From Rhodospirillales bacterium (GTDB lineage: Bacteria > Pseudomonadota > Alphaproteobacteria > Rhodospirillales > Defluviicoccaceae): a stretch of DNA of 64,000 nt. A model generated the notes under the pieces. It searched no databases and was not told where the DNA came from. It saw only the letters and a program-made list of their open reading frames with translations. The stretch spans positions 62,001 to 126,000 of the forward strand of contig JADJXQ010000005.1 of NCBI GenBank assembly GCA_016710335.1. The letters run 5' to 3'. Numbering within the stretch: position 1 is the stretch's first letter; every line of letters begins with the position of its first letter. Positions 9,377-17,683 of this stretch are shown in pieces. Position numbers and translations under genes: made by a program.

Positions 9377-9410
9377 CGTCGATCCTCCGAACCTTTATGG
9401 AAGTTGCGCA

Positions 9411-10523
9411 TCAACCCGTCATCTTGTTGAGCGTCGAGATCAGGGCCTCGCCCATCACCCGCGTCGACACCCGCGCCTTGCCCGCCTGCATGATGTCCGC
9501 AGTGCGCAACCCGCCGTCCAATACTTCGGTAACCGCGGCCTCGATCAGGTCTGCGTCGTCCGCCATGTCCAGGGAGTAGCGGAGGCACATGGCGAAGCTG
9601 AGGATGCACGCCAGCGGATTGGCGAGGCCCTTGCCGGCGATGTCGGGGGCGCTGCCGTGCACCGGCTCGTACAGGGCCCGCCGCCGACCGCTCGCGTCCG
9701 TCCCGCCGAGGGAAGCGGACGGCAGCATGCCGAGCGATCCGGTCAGCATCGCCGCTTCGTCAGACAGCATGTCCCCGAACAGGTTGTCGGTGACGATGAC
9801 GTCGAACTGGCGGGGATTGCGAACCAGTTGCATGGCGCAGTTGTCGGCGTACATGTGGCTGAGCTCGACGTCCGGAAACGCCTCGTCGTGCAGGCGCTGC
9901 ACCTCCTCCCGCCACAGCACGCCGCTTTCCATGACGTTGGCCTTATCGACCGAGCACACCCGCGCGCTGCGTTTCTGCGCCAGCTCGAAGGCGATGCGGG
10001 CGATGCGGTGGATTTCCGGCGTCGTGTAGACCTGCGTGTTGACGCCGCGGCGGGTGCCGTCGGCCAACGTCTCGATGCCGCGCGGGGCGCCAAAATAGAC
10101 GCCGCCGGTCAGTTCGCGGACGATCATGATGTCGAGCCCGGCGACTACATCGGTCTTGAGGGTCGAGGCGTCGACGAGGGCGGAGAACACCACCGCCGGG
10201 CGCAGGTTCGCGAACAGCTCCATGTCCTTGCGGAGCCGCAGCAGCCCTCGCTCCGGCTTCTGTTCGAACGGCAGGTTGTCCCACTTGGGTCCGCCAACGG
10301 CGCCGAGCAGCACCGCGTCGGCGGCCAGCGCCCGTTCCATCGTCAGATCGGAAACGGGCGCACCTTCCGCGTCGATGGCCGCCCCGCCCACCGGACATTC
10401 GTGAACGTCGAAGCGGACATTGCGGCGGCGGTCGAGCCAGTCGATGAGGCGGCAGACTTCTGTCATCACCTCCGGGCCGATGCCGTCCCCAGGGAGGATC
10501 AGGAGGGATTTTTGCTGAGACAT
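9411..10523 (-). CDS. leuB: 3-isopropylmalate dehydrogenase
   Basis: LeuB oxidatively decarboxylates 3-isopropylmalate to 2-oxoisocaproate with NAD in leucine synthesis. The 370-residue protein begins with LLILPGDGIGPEVM, contains the substrate-binding arginines in RPAVVF and RELTGGVYFG, and the metal/NAD motif NLFGDMLSDEAAMLTGSLGMLPSAS. The adenine-pocket segment EPVHGSAPDIAGKGLANP indicates NAD preference. It sits between leuD and asd. Confidence 0.97.
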   Translation of the reverse strand: MSQQKSLLILPGDGIGPEVMTEVCRLIDWLDRRRNVRFDVHECPVGGAAIDAEGAPVSDLTMERALAADAVLLGAVGGPKWDNLPFEQKPERGLLRLRKDMELFANLRPAVVFSALVDASTLKTDVVAGLDIMIVRELTGGVYFGAPRGIETLADGTRRGVNTQVYTTPEIHRIARIAFELAQKRSARVCSVDKANVMESGVLWREEVQRLHDEAFPDVELSHMYADNCAMQLVRNPRQFDVIVTDNLFGDMLSDEAAMLTGSLGMLPSASLGGTDASGRRRALYEPVHGSAPDIAGKGLANPLACILSFAMCLRYSLDMADDADLIEAAVTEVLDGGLRTADIMQAGKARVSTRVMGEALISTLNKMTG

Positions 10524-10556
10524 GGTGTTACAGGGTCCTGTGACGCGCCGGCGGCA

Positions 10557-11165
10557 TCAATCAAGCCACGGCTGCTCGGATCGTCGGCGCGCTTCGAAAG
10601 CATCGATCGCCGCGCCGTTCTCCAAGGTCAGGCCGATGTCGTCGAGGCCGTTCATCAGGCAGTGCTTGCGAAACGGATCGACGCTGAAGGCGACGCTGCG
10701 GCCGTCCGGCGTGGCGATTGTCTGGCTTTCAAGATCGACGGTGAAGGTCGGGCCGCCCTCCTGCACTGCAGCCGCCATCAGCCGATCGACTTCGCGGTCG
10801 GGCAGCACGATCGGCAGAATGCCGTTCTTGAAGCAGTTGTTGTGGAAAATGTCGGCGAAGCTGGGGGCGATGATGCAGCGGATGCCAAAATCGAGCAACG
10901 CCCAGGGGGCGTGCTCGCGGGACGAGCCGCAGCCGAAGTTCTCTCCGGCCATGAGGATCACCGCGTGGTCGTAGGGCGCTTTGTTGAGGAGGAAATCCGG
11001 CCGCTCGCGACCGCCCTCATCGAACCTCAAGTCGAAGAACAGGCCTGCGCCGAGACCGGTGCGCTTGATGGTCTTCAGGAACTGCTTCGGGATGATCATG
11101 TCGGTGTCGACATTCCTCATCGCCAGCGGCGCAGCGACGCCCGAAATCTTGATGAATGGTTCCAT
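10557..11165 (-). CDS. leuD: 3-isopropylmalate dehydratase small subunit
   Basis: The small (swivelling) subunit of isopropylmalate isomerase, working with LeuC to convert 2-isopropylmalate to 3-isopropylmalate. The 202-residue protein has the family motifs NVDTDMIIPKQFLK near residues 17-30 and GCGSSREHAPWAL near 80-92, which supplies substrate-binding residues. It lies 18 bases after leuC and 33 bases before leuB, consistent with one transcript. Confidence 0.97.
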   Translation of the reverse strand: MEPFIKISGVAAPLAMRNVDTDMIIPKQFLKTIKRTGLGAGLFFDLRFDEGGRERPDFLLNKAPYDHAVILMAGENFGCGSSREHAPWALLDFGIRCIIAPSFADIFHNNCFKNGILPIVLPDREVDRLMAAAVQEGGPTFTVDLESQTIATPDGRSVAFSVDPFRKHCLMNGLDDIGLTLENGAAIDAFEARRRSEQPWLD

Positions 11166-11183
11166 GGTGGATCCTGCTCTCGC

Positions 11184-12590
11184 CTACAGCAACCGGCGGA
11201 CGTCGGCGAGGCGCCCGGTCACCGCGGCGGCCGCGGCCATCGCCGGGCTCATGAGGTGGGTGCGCCCGCCGCGCCCCTGGCGGCCCTCGAAATTGCGGTT
11301 GGAGGTCGAGGCGCACCGTTCGCCCGGCTCGAGGCGGTCGGCGTTCATGGCGAGGCACATGGAGCACCCCGGCTCCCGCCATTCGAAACCGGCGTCGCGG
11401 AACACGGCGTCGAGCCCCTCCTGCTCCGCCTGCTGCTTGATCAGGCCGGAACCCGGCACCACCATCGCGCCGACACGATTGGCCACCTTGCGGCCACGAA
11501 CCACGTCTGCGGCGGCGCGCAGGTCCTCGATGCGACCGTTGGTGCAGGAGCCGATGAACACGCGGTCGACGCGGATGTCCTGCATCGGGGTGCCCGGCTC
11601 GAGTCCCATGTAGCCCAGGGCCCGGCGCATGGACTGGCGCTTGTGGTCATCCGTCTCCTGGGCCGGATCCGGCACCGCGCCGGTGATCGGCACCACATCT
11701 TCCGGGCTCGTGCCCCAGGTCACCTGTGGCGCGATCGCCGTCACGTCCAGCGCTATCTCGCGATCGTAGCGGGCACCCGCATCCGACGGCAGTTGACGCC
11801 AGAGCGCGACCGCTTGTTCCCATGCTTCGCCCGTCGGCGCCAGCGGCCGGCCGGCCAGGAACGCGAACGTGGTGTCGTCGGGGGCGATCAGCCCGGCGCG
11901 GGCACCGGCCTCGATGGACATGTTGCAGACCGTCATCCGCCCTTCCATGCTCAGCGCCCGGATCGCTTCGCCGGCATACTCGATGACGTGTCCGGTGCCG
12001 CCGGCGGTGCCGATGGTGCCGATGATCGCCAGGATCAGGTCCTTGGCGGTGAGCCCGGGCGGCAGATCGCCCGAGACCGTCACCCGCATGTTCTTCGCCG
12101 GCGTCTGCATCAGGGTCTGGGTCGCGAGAACGTGCTCCACCTCCGACGTGCCGATGCCGAACGCCAGCGCCCCGAAGGCGCCGTGGGTCGAGGTGTGGGA
12201 ATCGCCGCAGACGATGGTCATGCCCGGCAGCGTGAAACCCTGCTCGGGTCCGATGATGTGGACGATGCCCTGGCGCAGGTCCGACATGCCGAAGTAAGGA
12301 ATGCCGAATGCCCGGCAGTTGTCGGCCAGCGTCTCGATCTGGATGCGCGACTCGTCGTCGGCGATGCCGAGAGCGCGATCGGTGGTCGGCACGTTGTGAT
12401 CGGCGACCGCCAAGGTCGCGTTGGGCCGCCGTACACTTCGCCCAGCGGTGCGCAATCCTTCGAAGGCTTGCGGGCTGGTGACCTCGTGCACCAAATGGCG
12501 GTCGATGTAGAGAAGACACGTGCCATCGTCGCGAACATCGACGAGATGGCTCGCCCAGATCTTGTCGAACAACGTTTGCGGCTGCGGCAT
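11184..12590 (-). CDS. leuC: 3-isopropylmalate dehydratase large subunit
   Basis: LeuC carries the [4Fe-4S] cluster that isomerises isopropylmalate. The 468-residue protein has the aconitase-superfamily motifs VCGDSHTSTHGAFGALAFG and the cluster cysteines in FIGSCTNGRIEDL and GCSMCLAMN. It follows rplS by only 33 bases, too little space for a leucine leader peptide with an attenuator, so control is probably not by classical leuL-type attenuation at this point. Confidence 0.97.
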   Translation of the reverse strand: MPQPQTLFDKIWASHLVDVRDDGTCLLYIDRHLVHEVTSPQAFEGLRTAGRSVRRPNATLAVADHNVPTTDRALGIADDESRIQIETLADNCRAFGIPYFGMSDLRQGIVHIIGPEQGFTLPGMTIVCGDSHTSTHGAFGALAFGIGTSEVEHVLATQTLMQTPAKNMRVTVSGDLPPGLTAKDLILAIIGTIGTAGGTGHVIEYAGEAIRALSMEGRMTVCNMSIEAGARAGLIAPDDTTFAFLAGRPLAPTGEAWEQAVALWRQLPSDAGARYDREIALDVTAIAPQVTWGTSPEDVVPITGAVPDPAQETDDHKRQSMRRALGYMGLEPGTPMQDIRVDRVFIGSCTNGRIEDLRAAADVVRGRKVANRVGAMVVPGSGLIKQQAEQEGLDAVFRDAGFEWREPGCSMCLAMNADRLEPGERCASTSNRNFEGRQGRGGRTHLMSPAMAAAAAVTGRLADVRRLL

Positions 12591-12623
12591 CGGCGCCTCC
12601 CGCTCAAGCTCGCTCTGAACACA

Positions 12624-13121
12624 TCAACTGTCGGCGCCGGCCTCGGATGCCGCCTGTTTCTGGGCGGCCTTCTCCTCCTGGCGTGCGACGCTGGCTCGCT
12701 TCGTCGCCTCCTTGGCGATCACCGCTTCGCGCTTCTCTTCCGCGACCACCTTGGCCGCAAATCCGTCGGTCTTCTCGGCGATGCGCGCCCGCTTGCCGCG
12801 CAGGTCACGGAGATAATAGAGCTTGGCCCGGCGCACGTCGCCGCGGCGGACGATCTCGATCTCCGCGACGTTCGGAGAATAAAGCGGAAACACGCGCTCC
12901 ACGCCTTCGCCGTAGGAGATCTTGCGGACGGTGAATGACGAGCCGAGGCCCCGGTTGCGGCGCGCGATGCAGACGCCCTCGAAGGCCTGCAGCCGCTCCC
13001 GCGTTCCTTCGACGACCTTGACCTTGACGCGCACCGTGTCGCCTGGCGCGAACCATGGAACGTCCCGCTGCCCGACCAGCCGTTCGATCTCGTCGCGCTC
13101 GTATTCCTCGATAGAGTTCAT
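12624..13121 (-). CDS. rplS: 50S ribosomal protein L19
   Basis: L19 lies at the interface of the ribosomal subunits. The core (about residues 1-120) is clear, with PWFAPGDTVRVKVKV, ERLQAFEGVCIARRNRG and the RRAKLYYLRDLRGKRARI segment. The protein runs to 165 residues, longer than the roughly 115-130 of many bacteria, with an alanine/lysine/glutamate-rich C-terminal tail typical of Alphaproteobacteria. It lies between trmD and leuC. Confidence 0.97.
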   Translation of the reverse strand: MNSIEEYERDEIERLVGQRDVPWFAPGDTVRVKVKVVEGTRERLQAFEGVCIARRNRGLGSSFTVRKISYGEGVERVFPLYSPNVAEIEIVRRGDVRRAKLYYLRDLRGKRARIAEKTDGFAAKVVAEEKREAVIAKEATKRASVARQEEKAAQKQAASEAGADS

Positions 13122-13176
13122 CGTATCTGTTCCTTCAACTCATGCACTTCGGTACGGGCACCTCAGTACGGGCACA

Positions 13177-13926
13177 TCAAGGCAAGGCGGCGCCCAATGC
13201 GCAACCTCGTTCGCTCCGGCTCTCCCCGCGGTAGCGCGCCCACAGATCGGGCCGACGCTCAGCGGTGATGCGCTCCGCCTCGCCTCGCCGCCACGCGCGT
13301 ATCCGTTGATGGTCGCCGGACAGCAGAGCTTCCGGCACCTCCCGGTCCTTCCATAGCCGCGGCCGCGTATAGTGCGGGTATTCCAGAAGGCCGTGTTCAA
13401 AGCTTTCGTCCTCGATGCTCCGGGGTTCGCTCATCACGCCAGTCAGCAGCCGCACGCAGGCGTCGATCAGCACTACTGCGGCCGGTTCGCCACCCGACAG
13501 AACAAAGTCGCCGAGGCTCACGTCCTCAGGCTGCCACGCCTCCAATACCCGCTCGTCAATACCCTCGTAGCGGCCGCACAACAGCACCATCCCGGGCCCA
13601 TCCGCCCAGCACCGCACCCGATCCTGGCTCAGAGGCCGCCCGCGCGGCGTCAGATGAACAAGCGGCAACGGCCGCTCCACGTTCACGGCGGCGGCGATGG
13701 CGGCATCGATCACATCGGCGCGCATCACCATACCGGGCCCGCCGCCGTATGGCGCATCATCGACGGTGCGATGTTTATCGCCTGCAAACCGGCGAATGTC
13801 CACCGTTTCCAGTCCCCAGCGACCGTTCTTCAAGGCCCGTCCGGCGAGCGAAAAAGCAAGCGGCCCCGGGAACATCTCCGGAAACAGCGTCAGAACCCGC
13901 ACGGTCCAAATCGGCGCATCGTTCAT
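13177..13926 (-). CDS. trmD: tRNA (guanine-N1)-methyltransferase
   Basis: TrmD methylates G37 of tRNAs reading CNN and GGN-type codons with S-adenosylmethionine, guarding against +1 frameshifts. The 249-residue protein has the trefoil-knot SPOUT motifs DDAPYGGGPGMVM, LLCGRYEGIDERV and SLGDFVLSGGEPAA. I start it at MNDAPIW; this ATG overlaps the rimM stop by four bases, indicating coupled translation. The frame is open further upstream but that overlaps rimM. Confidence 0.96.
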   Translation of the reverse strand: MNDAPIWTVRVLTLFPEMFPGPLAFSLAGRALKNGRWGLETVDIRRFAGDKHRTVDDAPYGGGPGMVMRADVIDAAIAAAVNVERPLPLVHLTPRGRPLSQDRVRCWADGPGMVLLCGRYEGIDERVLEAWQPEDVSLGDFVLSGGEPAAVVLIDACVRLLTGVMSEPRSIEDESFEHGLLEYPHYTRPRLWKDREVPEALLSGDHQRIRAWRRGEAERITAERRPDLWARYRGESRSERGCALGAALP

Positions 13927-14528
13927 TCGTGCACCCCTTTGGCGTTCGCTTCTTCGTCGGTCGCTCCGGATGCCGCTGCGGAGCCGGGCGCCTCGTGGCT
14001 CGCGTCGTTGAGTAGGCCGGGAAGCGGCGCGATCTCCAGGCGGCCGTTCGGAACATCCACTACGGGAACCGCATCGTGGGTGAACGGCACCATGATCATG
14101 CCGCCGTTGTCGGCAGCGATCTCCAGCATCGGCCCGCCACCGAAATCGTGCACGGCCGAAACGCATCCGAGCGCGACGGCCTCCCGTCCGGGCTCGCCGA
14201 CCAACTCCGCTCGTAAACCGACGAGGTCCGCGTGGTAGTATTCATCGGAACGCGGCTCCGGCAGCGCGCTCCGCGGAATGTAGAGCCGCCGCCCGCGGAG
14301 ACGCTCCGCGGCGGTGCGATCCTGCACGCCCTCAACCCGCATCAGAAGCTGTCCCCGCACCTCGCCCGTCGCCCACAGGCGCAACGATGATGCGCCGTGC
14401 TCGTCCCAGAGCGGGCCGTACGCAGTAAGGTCCGACGCCTCTGCGGTAAAGCTCTTGACGCGGACCAGTCCGTGCACGCCGTGCGCGCCGGTGACCATGC
14501 CGACGCAGATCATCCTGCTCGTATCCAT
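13923..14528 (-). CDS. rimM: Ribosome maturation factor RimM
   Basis: RimM binds S19 and helps assemble the head of the 30S subunit. The 201-residue protein shows the N-terminal RimM beta-barrel (ICVGMVTGAHGVHGLVRVKSF) and a PRC-barrel C-terminal domain near residues 100-175 (EYYHADLVGLRAEL). The last 25 residues form a low-complexity acidic tail. It lies between rpsP and trmD, the standard order. Confidence 0.95.
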   Translation of the reverse strand: MDTSRMICVGMVTGAHGVHGLVRVKSFTAEASDLTAYGPLWDEHGASSLRLWATGEVRGQLLMRVEGVQDRTAAERLRGRRLYIPRSALPEPRSDEYYHADLVGLRAELVGEPGREAVALGCVSAVHDFGGGPMLEIAADNGGMIMVPFTHDAVPVVDVPNGRLEIAPLPGLLNDASHEAPGSAAASGATDEEANAKGVHE

Positions 14529-14603
14529 GCTTGCTTAACCCACGACTGCGTCTTGTCCCGCTCGGCTCGGGTGACAGGCCGACGAGATGCGCGGGCGAGC
14601 GCT

Positions 14604-14972
14604 TTATCCCTCTCCCGAGGATGCAGCCGCCTGCCCAGCCGCTTCTTGGGCGGCCTTCATCCGCTCCTGCGCCTTTTTCCTGGGCAGCGGTTTCTTGGTC
14701 TGCTCCGGGCGCGGCCGTGCTTCCATCAGCCCAGCCTCGGCGCAAAACCGCGCCACGCGATCGCTGGGTTGGGCGCCGACCCCGAGCCAGTGGCGGATCC
14801 GCTCCTCTTTGAGGAGGACCCGCTCTGGGTGGTCCTTGGCGACCATCGGGTTATAGGTGCCGACCCGCTCGACGAACCGCCCGTCTCGCGGGCTCCGTGA
14901 ATCGGCGACGACGATGCGATAGTACGGGCGCTTTTTGGCGCCGCCACGCGACAGACGAATTCTGAGGCTCAT
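14604..14972 (-). CDS. rpsP: 30S ribosomal protein S16
   Basis: S16 is an early-assembling small-subunit protein. The 122-residue product starts MSLRIRLSRGGAKKRPYYR, the family signature, and contains ERVGTYNPM. The C-terminal third (from about residue 85) is an alanine/lysine-rich tail beyond the 80-residue core. I rejected an in-frame start 18 codons upstream because S16 proteins begin at this methionine. It follows ffh after a 147-base gap. Confidence 0.97.
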   Translation of the reverse strand: MSLRIRLSRGGAKKRPYYRIVVADSRSPRDGRFVERVGTYNPMVAKDHPERVLLKEERIRHWLGVGAQPSDRVARFCAEAGLMEARPRPEQTKKPLPRKKAQERMKAAQEAAGQAAASSGEG

Positions 14973-15119
14973 GGTTCCGCTCGATCTTCCTTTACTGGGG
15001 ACAAATTGATGTAGGGTGGCGCTCACGATAAGGTCACTGCAGGCGTGGTCGCAAACCGACGCCGCGGCGTAAATGCGCCGCGGCCCGGAGTTCAGCGTTG
15101 CTGCGATCCTCGCGGCACA

Positions 15120-16526
15120 TCAGCGGCCGGATGGCATGGGGGGCATCGACGCCAACAGGTCCGGCGGCAGCCCGCCTCGCCCGAACAGGCCCTTGCGCCC
15201 CAGCTTGCCCATTTGTTTCATCATCTTGCTCATTTGCTGATGCTGCTTGAGGAGACGGTTGACGTCCGGCACGGTCGCTCCGGCGCCGGCGGCGATGCGC
15301 CGTCGCCGAGAGCCGTTGAGCAGCTTCGGGTTGCGCCGTTCCGCCGGCGTCATGGAGAGGATGATCGCCTCCTGGCGGGCGATCATCCGGTCGTCGATGT
15401 TGGCCTGGGAAAGCTGTTGCTTAATTTTGCCGATGCCGGGCAGCATTCCCAACAGGCCCTTGACGTCGCCCATCTTGCGCAGTTGCCGGAATTGACCGGC
15501 CATGTCCTCAAGGGTGAAGTCGCCCTTGACGAGCTTCTCCGCCAGCCTCTCGGCGTCCTCGCGCTCGATCACTTCCGACGCGCGCTCGACGATCCCGACC
15601 ACGTCGCCCATGCCGAGAATACGCCCGGCGATGCGCGGCGCGTGGAACGCCTCGATGGCGTCGAGCTTTTCTCCGACGCCGATCAGCTTGATCGGCTGGC
15701 CGGTGACCGCCCGCATTGATAGTGCGGCGCCGCCACGCGCGTCGCCGTCCATACGGGTCAGCACGATGCCGGTGACGCCGACCTTGTCGTTGAACTCCCG
15801 CGCCAAGGTCACCGCGTCTTGGCCCGTGAGCGCGTCGGCGACCAGCAATGTCTCGACCGGCAGGGTCGCGGCCTTGACCGCCGCAGCCTCGCTCATCATC
15901 GCTTCGTCGAGATGCATCCGCCCAGCGGTGTCGAGCAGCACCACGTCGTAGCCTTCGCGCCGCGCGGTCTGCATGGCGCGGTTGGCGATGCCGACCGGCA
16001 TCTCGCCCATCACCACCGGCAGGGTCTTCGTGTCGGTCTGCTCGCCGAGAACCGCCAACTGATGCTGCGCCGCCGGGCGATAGACGTCGAGCGACGCCAT
16101 CAGCACCCGCTTCTTCTCGCGCTTCTTGATACGGAGGGCGATCTTGGCGCAGGTCGTGGTCTTGCCCGACCCTTGCAGGCCGACGACCAGCACGGCCACC
16201 GGCGCGCTGCCGACGAGGTTGATGCCGCTGTCTTCGACGGGCGGCTTGTCCTGATCCGCGCTGCCCCCGAGCATGTCGATCAAGGCGTCATTGACGATCT
16301 TGACCACCATCTGCCCCGGCGTGACGCTCCTCAGCACCTCCTGGCCGATGGCGCGCTTGCGGATCGTCGCGATGAATTCCTTGACCACCGGCAGCGCCAC
16401 GTCGGCCTCGAGCAGCGCGATGCGCACTTCGCGCAGGCTCTCGTTGACAAGCTCTTCGCTCAACGCACCGCGCTTGCGGAGGCGGTCAAAAATAACGCCG
16501 AGCCGGTCGCTCAGTTGGTCAAACAC
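15120..16526 (-). CDS. ffh: Signal recognition particle protein Ffh
   Basis: Ffh is the GTPase of the signal recognition particle; with 4.5S RNA it delivers ribosomes making membrane proteins to FtsY. The 468-residue protein has the N-domain (1-85), the G-domain with P-loop GLQGSGKTTTCAK, DTAGRMHLDEAMM and TRMDGDARGGAALS, and the methionine-rich M-domain at the C-terminus (QQMSKMMKQMGKLG). It heads the leftward ffh-rpsP-rimM-trmD-rplS block. A small-RNA-like unit lies just upstream on the same strand. Confidence 0.97.
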   Translation of the reverse strand: MFDQLSDRLGVIFDRLRKRGALSEELVNESLREVRIALLEADVALPVVKEFIATIRKRAIGQEVLRSVTPGQMVVKIVNDALIDMLGGSADQDKPPVEDSGINLVGSAPVAVLVVGLQGSGKTTTCAKIALRIKKREKKRVLMASLDVYRPAAQHQLAVLGEQTDTKTLPVVMGEMPVGIANRAMQTARREGYDVVLLDTAGRMHLDEAMMSEAAAVKAATLPVETLLVADALTGQDAVTLAREFNDKVGVTGIVLTRMDGDARGGAALSMRAVTGQPIKLIGVGEKLDAIEAFHAPRIAGRILGMGDVVGIVERASEVIEREDAERLAEKLVKGDFTLEDMAGQFRQLRKMGDVKGLLGMLPGIGKIKQQLSQANIDDRMIARQEAIILSMTPAERRNPKLLNGSRRRRIAAGAGATVPDVNRLLKQHQQMSKMMKQMGKLGRKGLFGRGGLPPDLLASMPPMPSGR

Positions 16527-16581
16527 GGTTTCAGGTCTCCTCCGGCCCCGTCACCCGATTTCGGTGAAGCGCGGTCAACAC

Positions 16582-16615
16582 AAAAAAGCCAGTGCGCGAA
16601 ACTCGCGGACTGGCT
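16582..16615 (-). terminator. Intrinsic terminator ahead of ffh
   Basis: Read on the minus strand, AGCCAGT at the 5' side pairs with ACTGGCT at the 3' side, with an inner CGCG/CGCG helix and a small GTTT-type loop. It is followed directly by six T residues. It lies upstream of ffh in the ffh direction, so it ends a short upstream transcript and is not the end of ffh itself. Confidence 0.75.
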
Positions 16616-16658
16616 GCGCGACTGCCGTCCTTGAGAGGATGGCAGCTTCAAGCACAGG
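16582..16658 (-). ncRNA. Candidate small RNA upstream of ffh
   Basis: On the minus strand a good promoter, a short non-coding stretch with two hairpins and a T-run lie in order just before ffh. Hairpin 1 is CTGCC-atcctctcaaggac-GGCAG (16622-16645), whose inner TCCT and AGGA also pair. Hairpin 2 is the terminator described separately. The transcript would be about 77 nucleotides. I see no start codon with a ribosome-binding site inside it. I recall an alphaproteobacterial Rfam motif named after ffh that lies at this location, so this may be a member; I cannot confirm by covariance. It could be a free small RNA or an attenuated ffh leader. Confidence 0.6.
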
Positions 16659-16664
16659 GAACGA

Positions 16665-16693
16665 ACCTTAAATTTCCGCCCGATGCAAGTCAA
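16665..16693 (-). promoter_or_regulatory. Promoter for the small RNA before ffh
   Basis: On the minus strand TTGACT (16688-16693) and TAAGGT (16665-16670) are 17 bases apart. The predicted start is near 16658, directly before the first hairpin. It may also serve ffh by read-through of the terminator. Confidence 0.55.
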
Positions 16694-16830
16694 GCATCCC
16701 CGAAGAGCCGGCACCCGCCACTTATCACACATACAAAGCAGGGTTGCAACCGGAAGAGCTTCCCGCTACAGTGGTGTTGAGTGCGATCAAGCCCGTCATC
16801 GGAGTGCCGTGGGAGTGTTGCGGGGGCATT

Positions 16831-17271
16831 GTGCGTGTGGTTAAAGGACTGACCAAGAGGGCGCGGCACGGTTGCCGCGATCTCGATGAGATCGACCTCG
16901 CCGCCGCTGCCCGGTTGCGCGCGCGCCGCGTGAAGTTGCGGCTGGACACGCGGCTTGTCGACCTGTTGATCGGCGAACTTCCGGGAACCGTGGAGAAACT
17001 CGAGGGTGGTCATCGGCGCATCGGCGCCGCCCAGCTCTACCGCCTCGCGACCGTCCTCGGCGTCGGCGTGGAGTCTTTCTTCGCCGGCTCCTCCGACACC
17101 GAAGAAATCGACGAGGCGGACATCCCCAGGGTCACCGCCCGCATGATGACGGAGGCGCGCGAATTCGCCCGCGTCTACGCTCAGTTGCCGGACGACGCAG
17201 TCCGTCGCACGGTCCGCAACATGGTCAAGACCCTCGCCGATAGCGAACAACCCAGGCTCGACCCGCTCTGA
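16831..17271 (+). CDS. XRE-family helix-turn-helix regulator
   Basis: The protein has one Cro/C1-type DNA-binding domain near residues 20-85, with AAARLRARRVKLRLD and the following IGAAQLYRLATVLGVGVESFF segment that closely resembles the common alphaproteobacterial XRE regulators. The usual SQ of the recognition region is altered (DTRLVDLLIGELP), so the binding specificity is unclear. A short helical C-terminal region follows. The start is uncertain: this GTG has GGGGG a few bases upstream, while the frame continues to a TTG at 16744. It is divergent from the small RNA and ffh. Targets are unknown. Confidence 0.6.
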   Translation: MRVVKGLTKRARHGCRDLDEIDLAAAARLRARRVKLRLDTRLVDLLIGELPGTVEKLEGGHRRIGAAQLYRLATVLGVGVESFFAGSSDTEEIDEADIPRVTARMMTEAREFARVYAQLPDDAVRRTVRNMVKTLADSEQPRLDPL

Positions 17272-17388
17272 CCGACGGCGCCAACGCTCGGATCGCCCTT
17301 CGCGCCTTGACTGAGGTGTCTTGAGGCCTGATCCGATCCACCAGGCTTCCTCGCGATGAGACCCGTGTCAGTTTTTCATCAGCCAGGT

Positions 17389-17416
17389 GTGACAATCGGC
17401 ATCCGCAGACTATATT
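17389..17416 (+). promoter_or_regulatory. Strong promoter for a leaderless message
   Basis: GTGACA (17389-17394) and TATATT (17411-17416) are 16 bases apart. The expected transcription start, seven bases past the -10 box, falls on the A of the ATG at 17423, so the message for the twin-membrane-segment protein would have essentially no leader. Confidence 0.5.
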
Positions 17417-17422
17417 GTTATG

Positions 17423-17620
17423 ATGTCTAGCGTTATTCCATACGTCCTCGGCTTGGCCATTCTGGCGACGGCGGGTGTCCTGTTTGCGGGAATCGTGTCG
17501 TTCGCCTTCGGCCCGCGCAGCGACCGCACCCTCGGCACCAAGCTGATGACCGCGCGCGTCGTGCTGCAGGGGGTTGCGATCGCCGTGTTCGCTGTCATGA
17601 TGCTCCTGTCCTTGGCTTAG
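17423..17620 (+). CDS. Small HIG1-like twin transmembrane protein
   Basis: A 65-residue protein with two hydrophobic helices (about 4-25 and 45-64) joined by a short basic loop containing PRSDRTLGTKLMTARVVLQ. This pattern matches the HIG1-domain 'twin transmembrane protein' family of Alphaproteobacteria, related to respiratory-complex assembly factors, and such genes often precede a cobalamin adenosyltransferase, as here. Two tandem ATG codons (17420 and 17423) exist with no ribosome-binding sequence before them; the promoter position favours a leaderless start at the second. Its exact role is not established. Confidence 0.7.
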   Translation: MSSVIPYVLGLAILATAGVLFAGIVSFAFGPRSDRTLGTKLMTARVVLQGVAIAVFAVMMLLSLA

Positions 17621-17683
17621 CTCGATCGGGGTCTTGTCGGGGCCCCGCCAGGGTTTCGCGGCACGGAACCGGAGCGTCTGACG

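Noticed and set aside
12591..12623. Leucine leader peptide or attenuator before leuC
   Set aside because: Only 33 bases separate rplS from leuC; no leucine-codon run or hairpin pair fits.
9657..12938. Very long open frame (over 1,000 codons) on the plus strand
   Set aside because: It lies antisense to leuB, leuD, leuC and rplS, is arginine/histidine-rich without any domain, and arises from GC-rich third positions.
13152..13175. Direct repeat GTACGGGCAC between trmD and rplS
   Set aside because: Two 10-base copies only, with no adjoining structure or known site; treated as chance.
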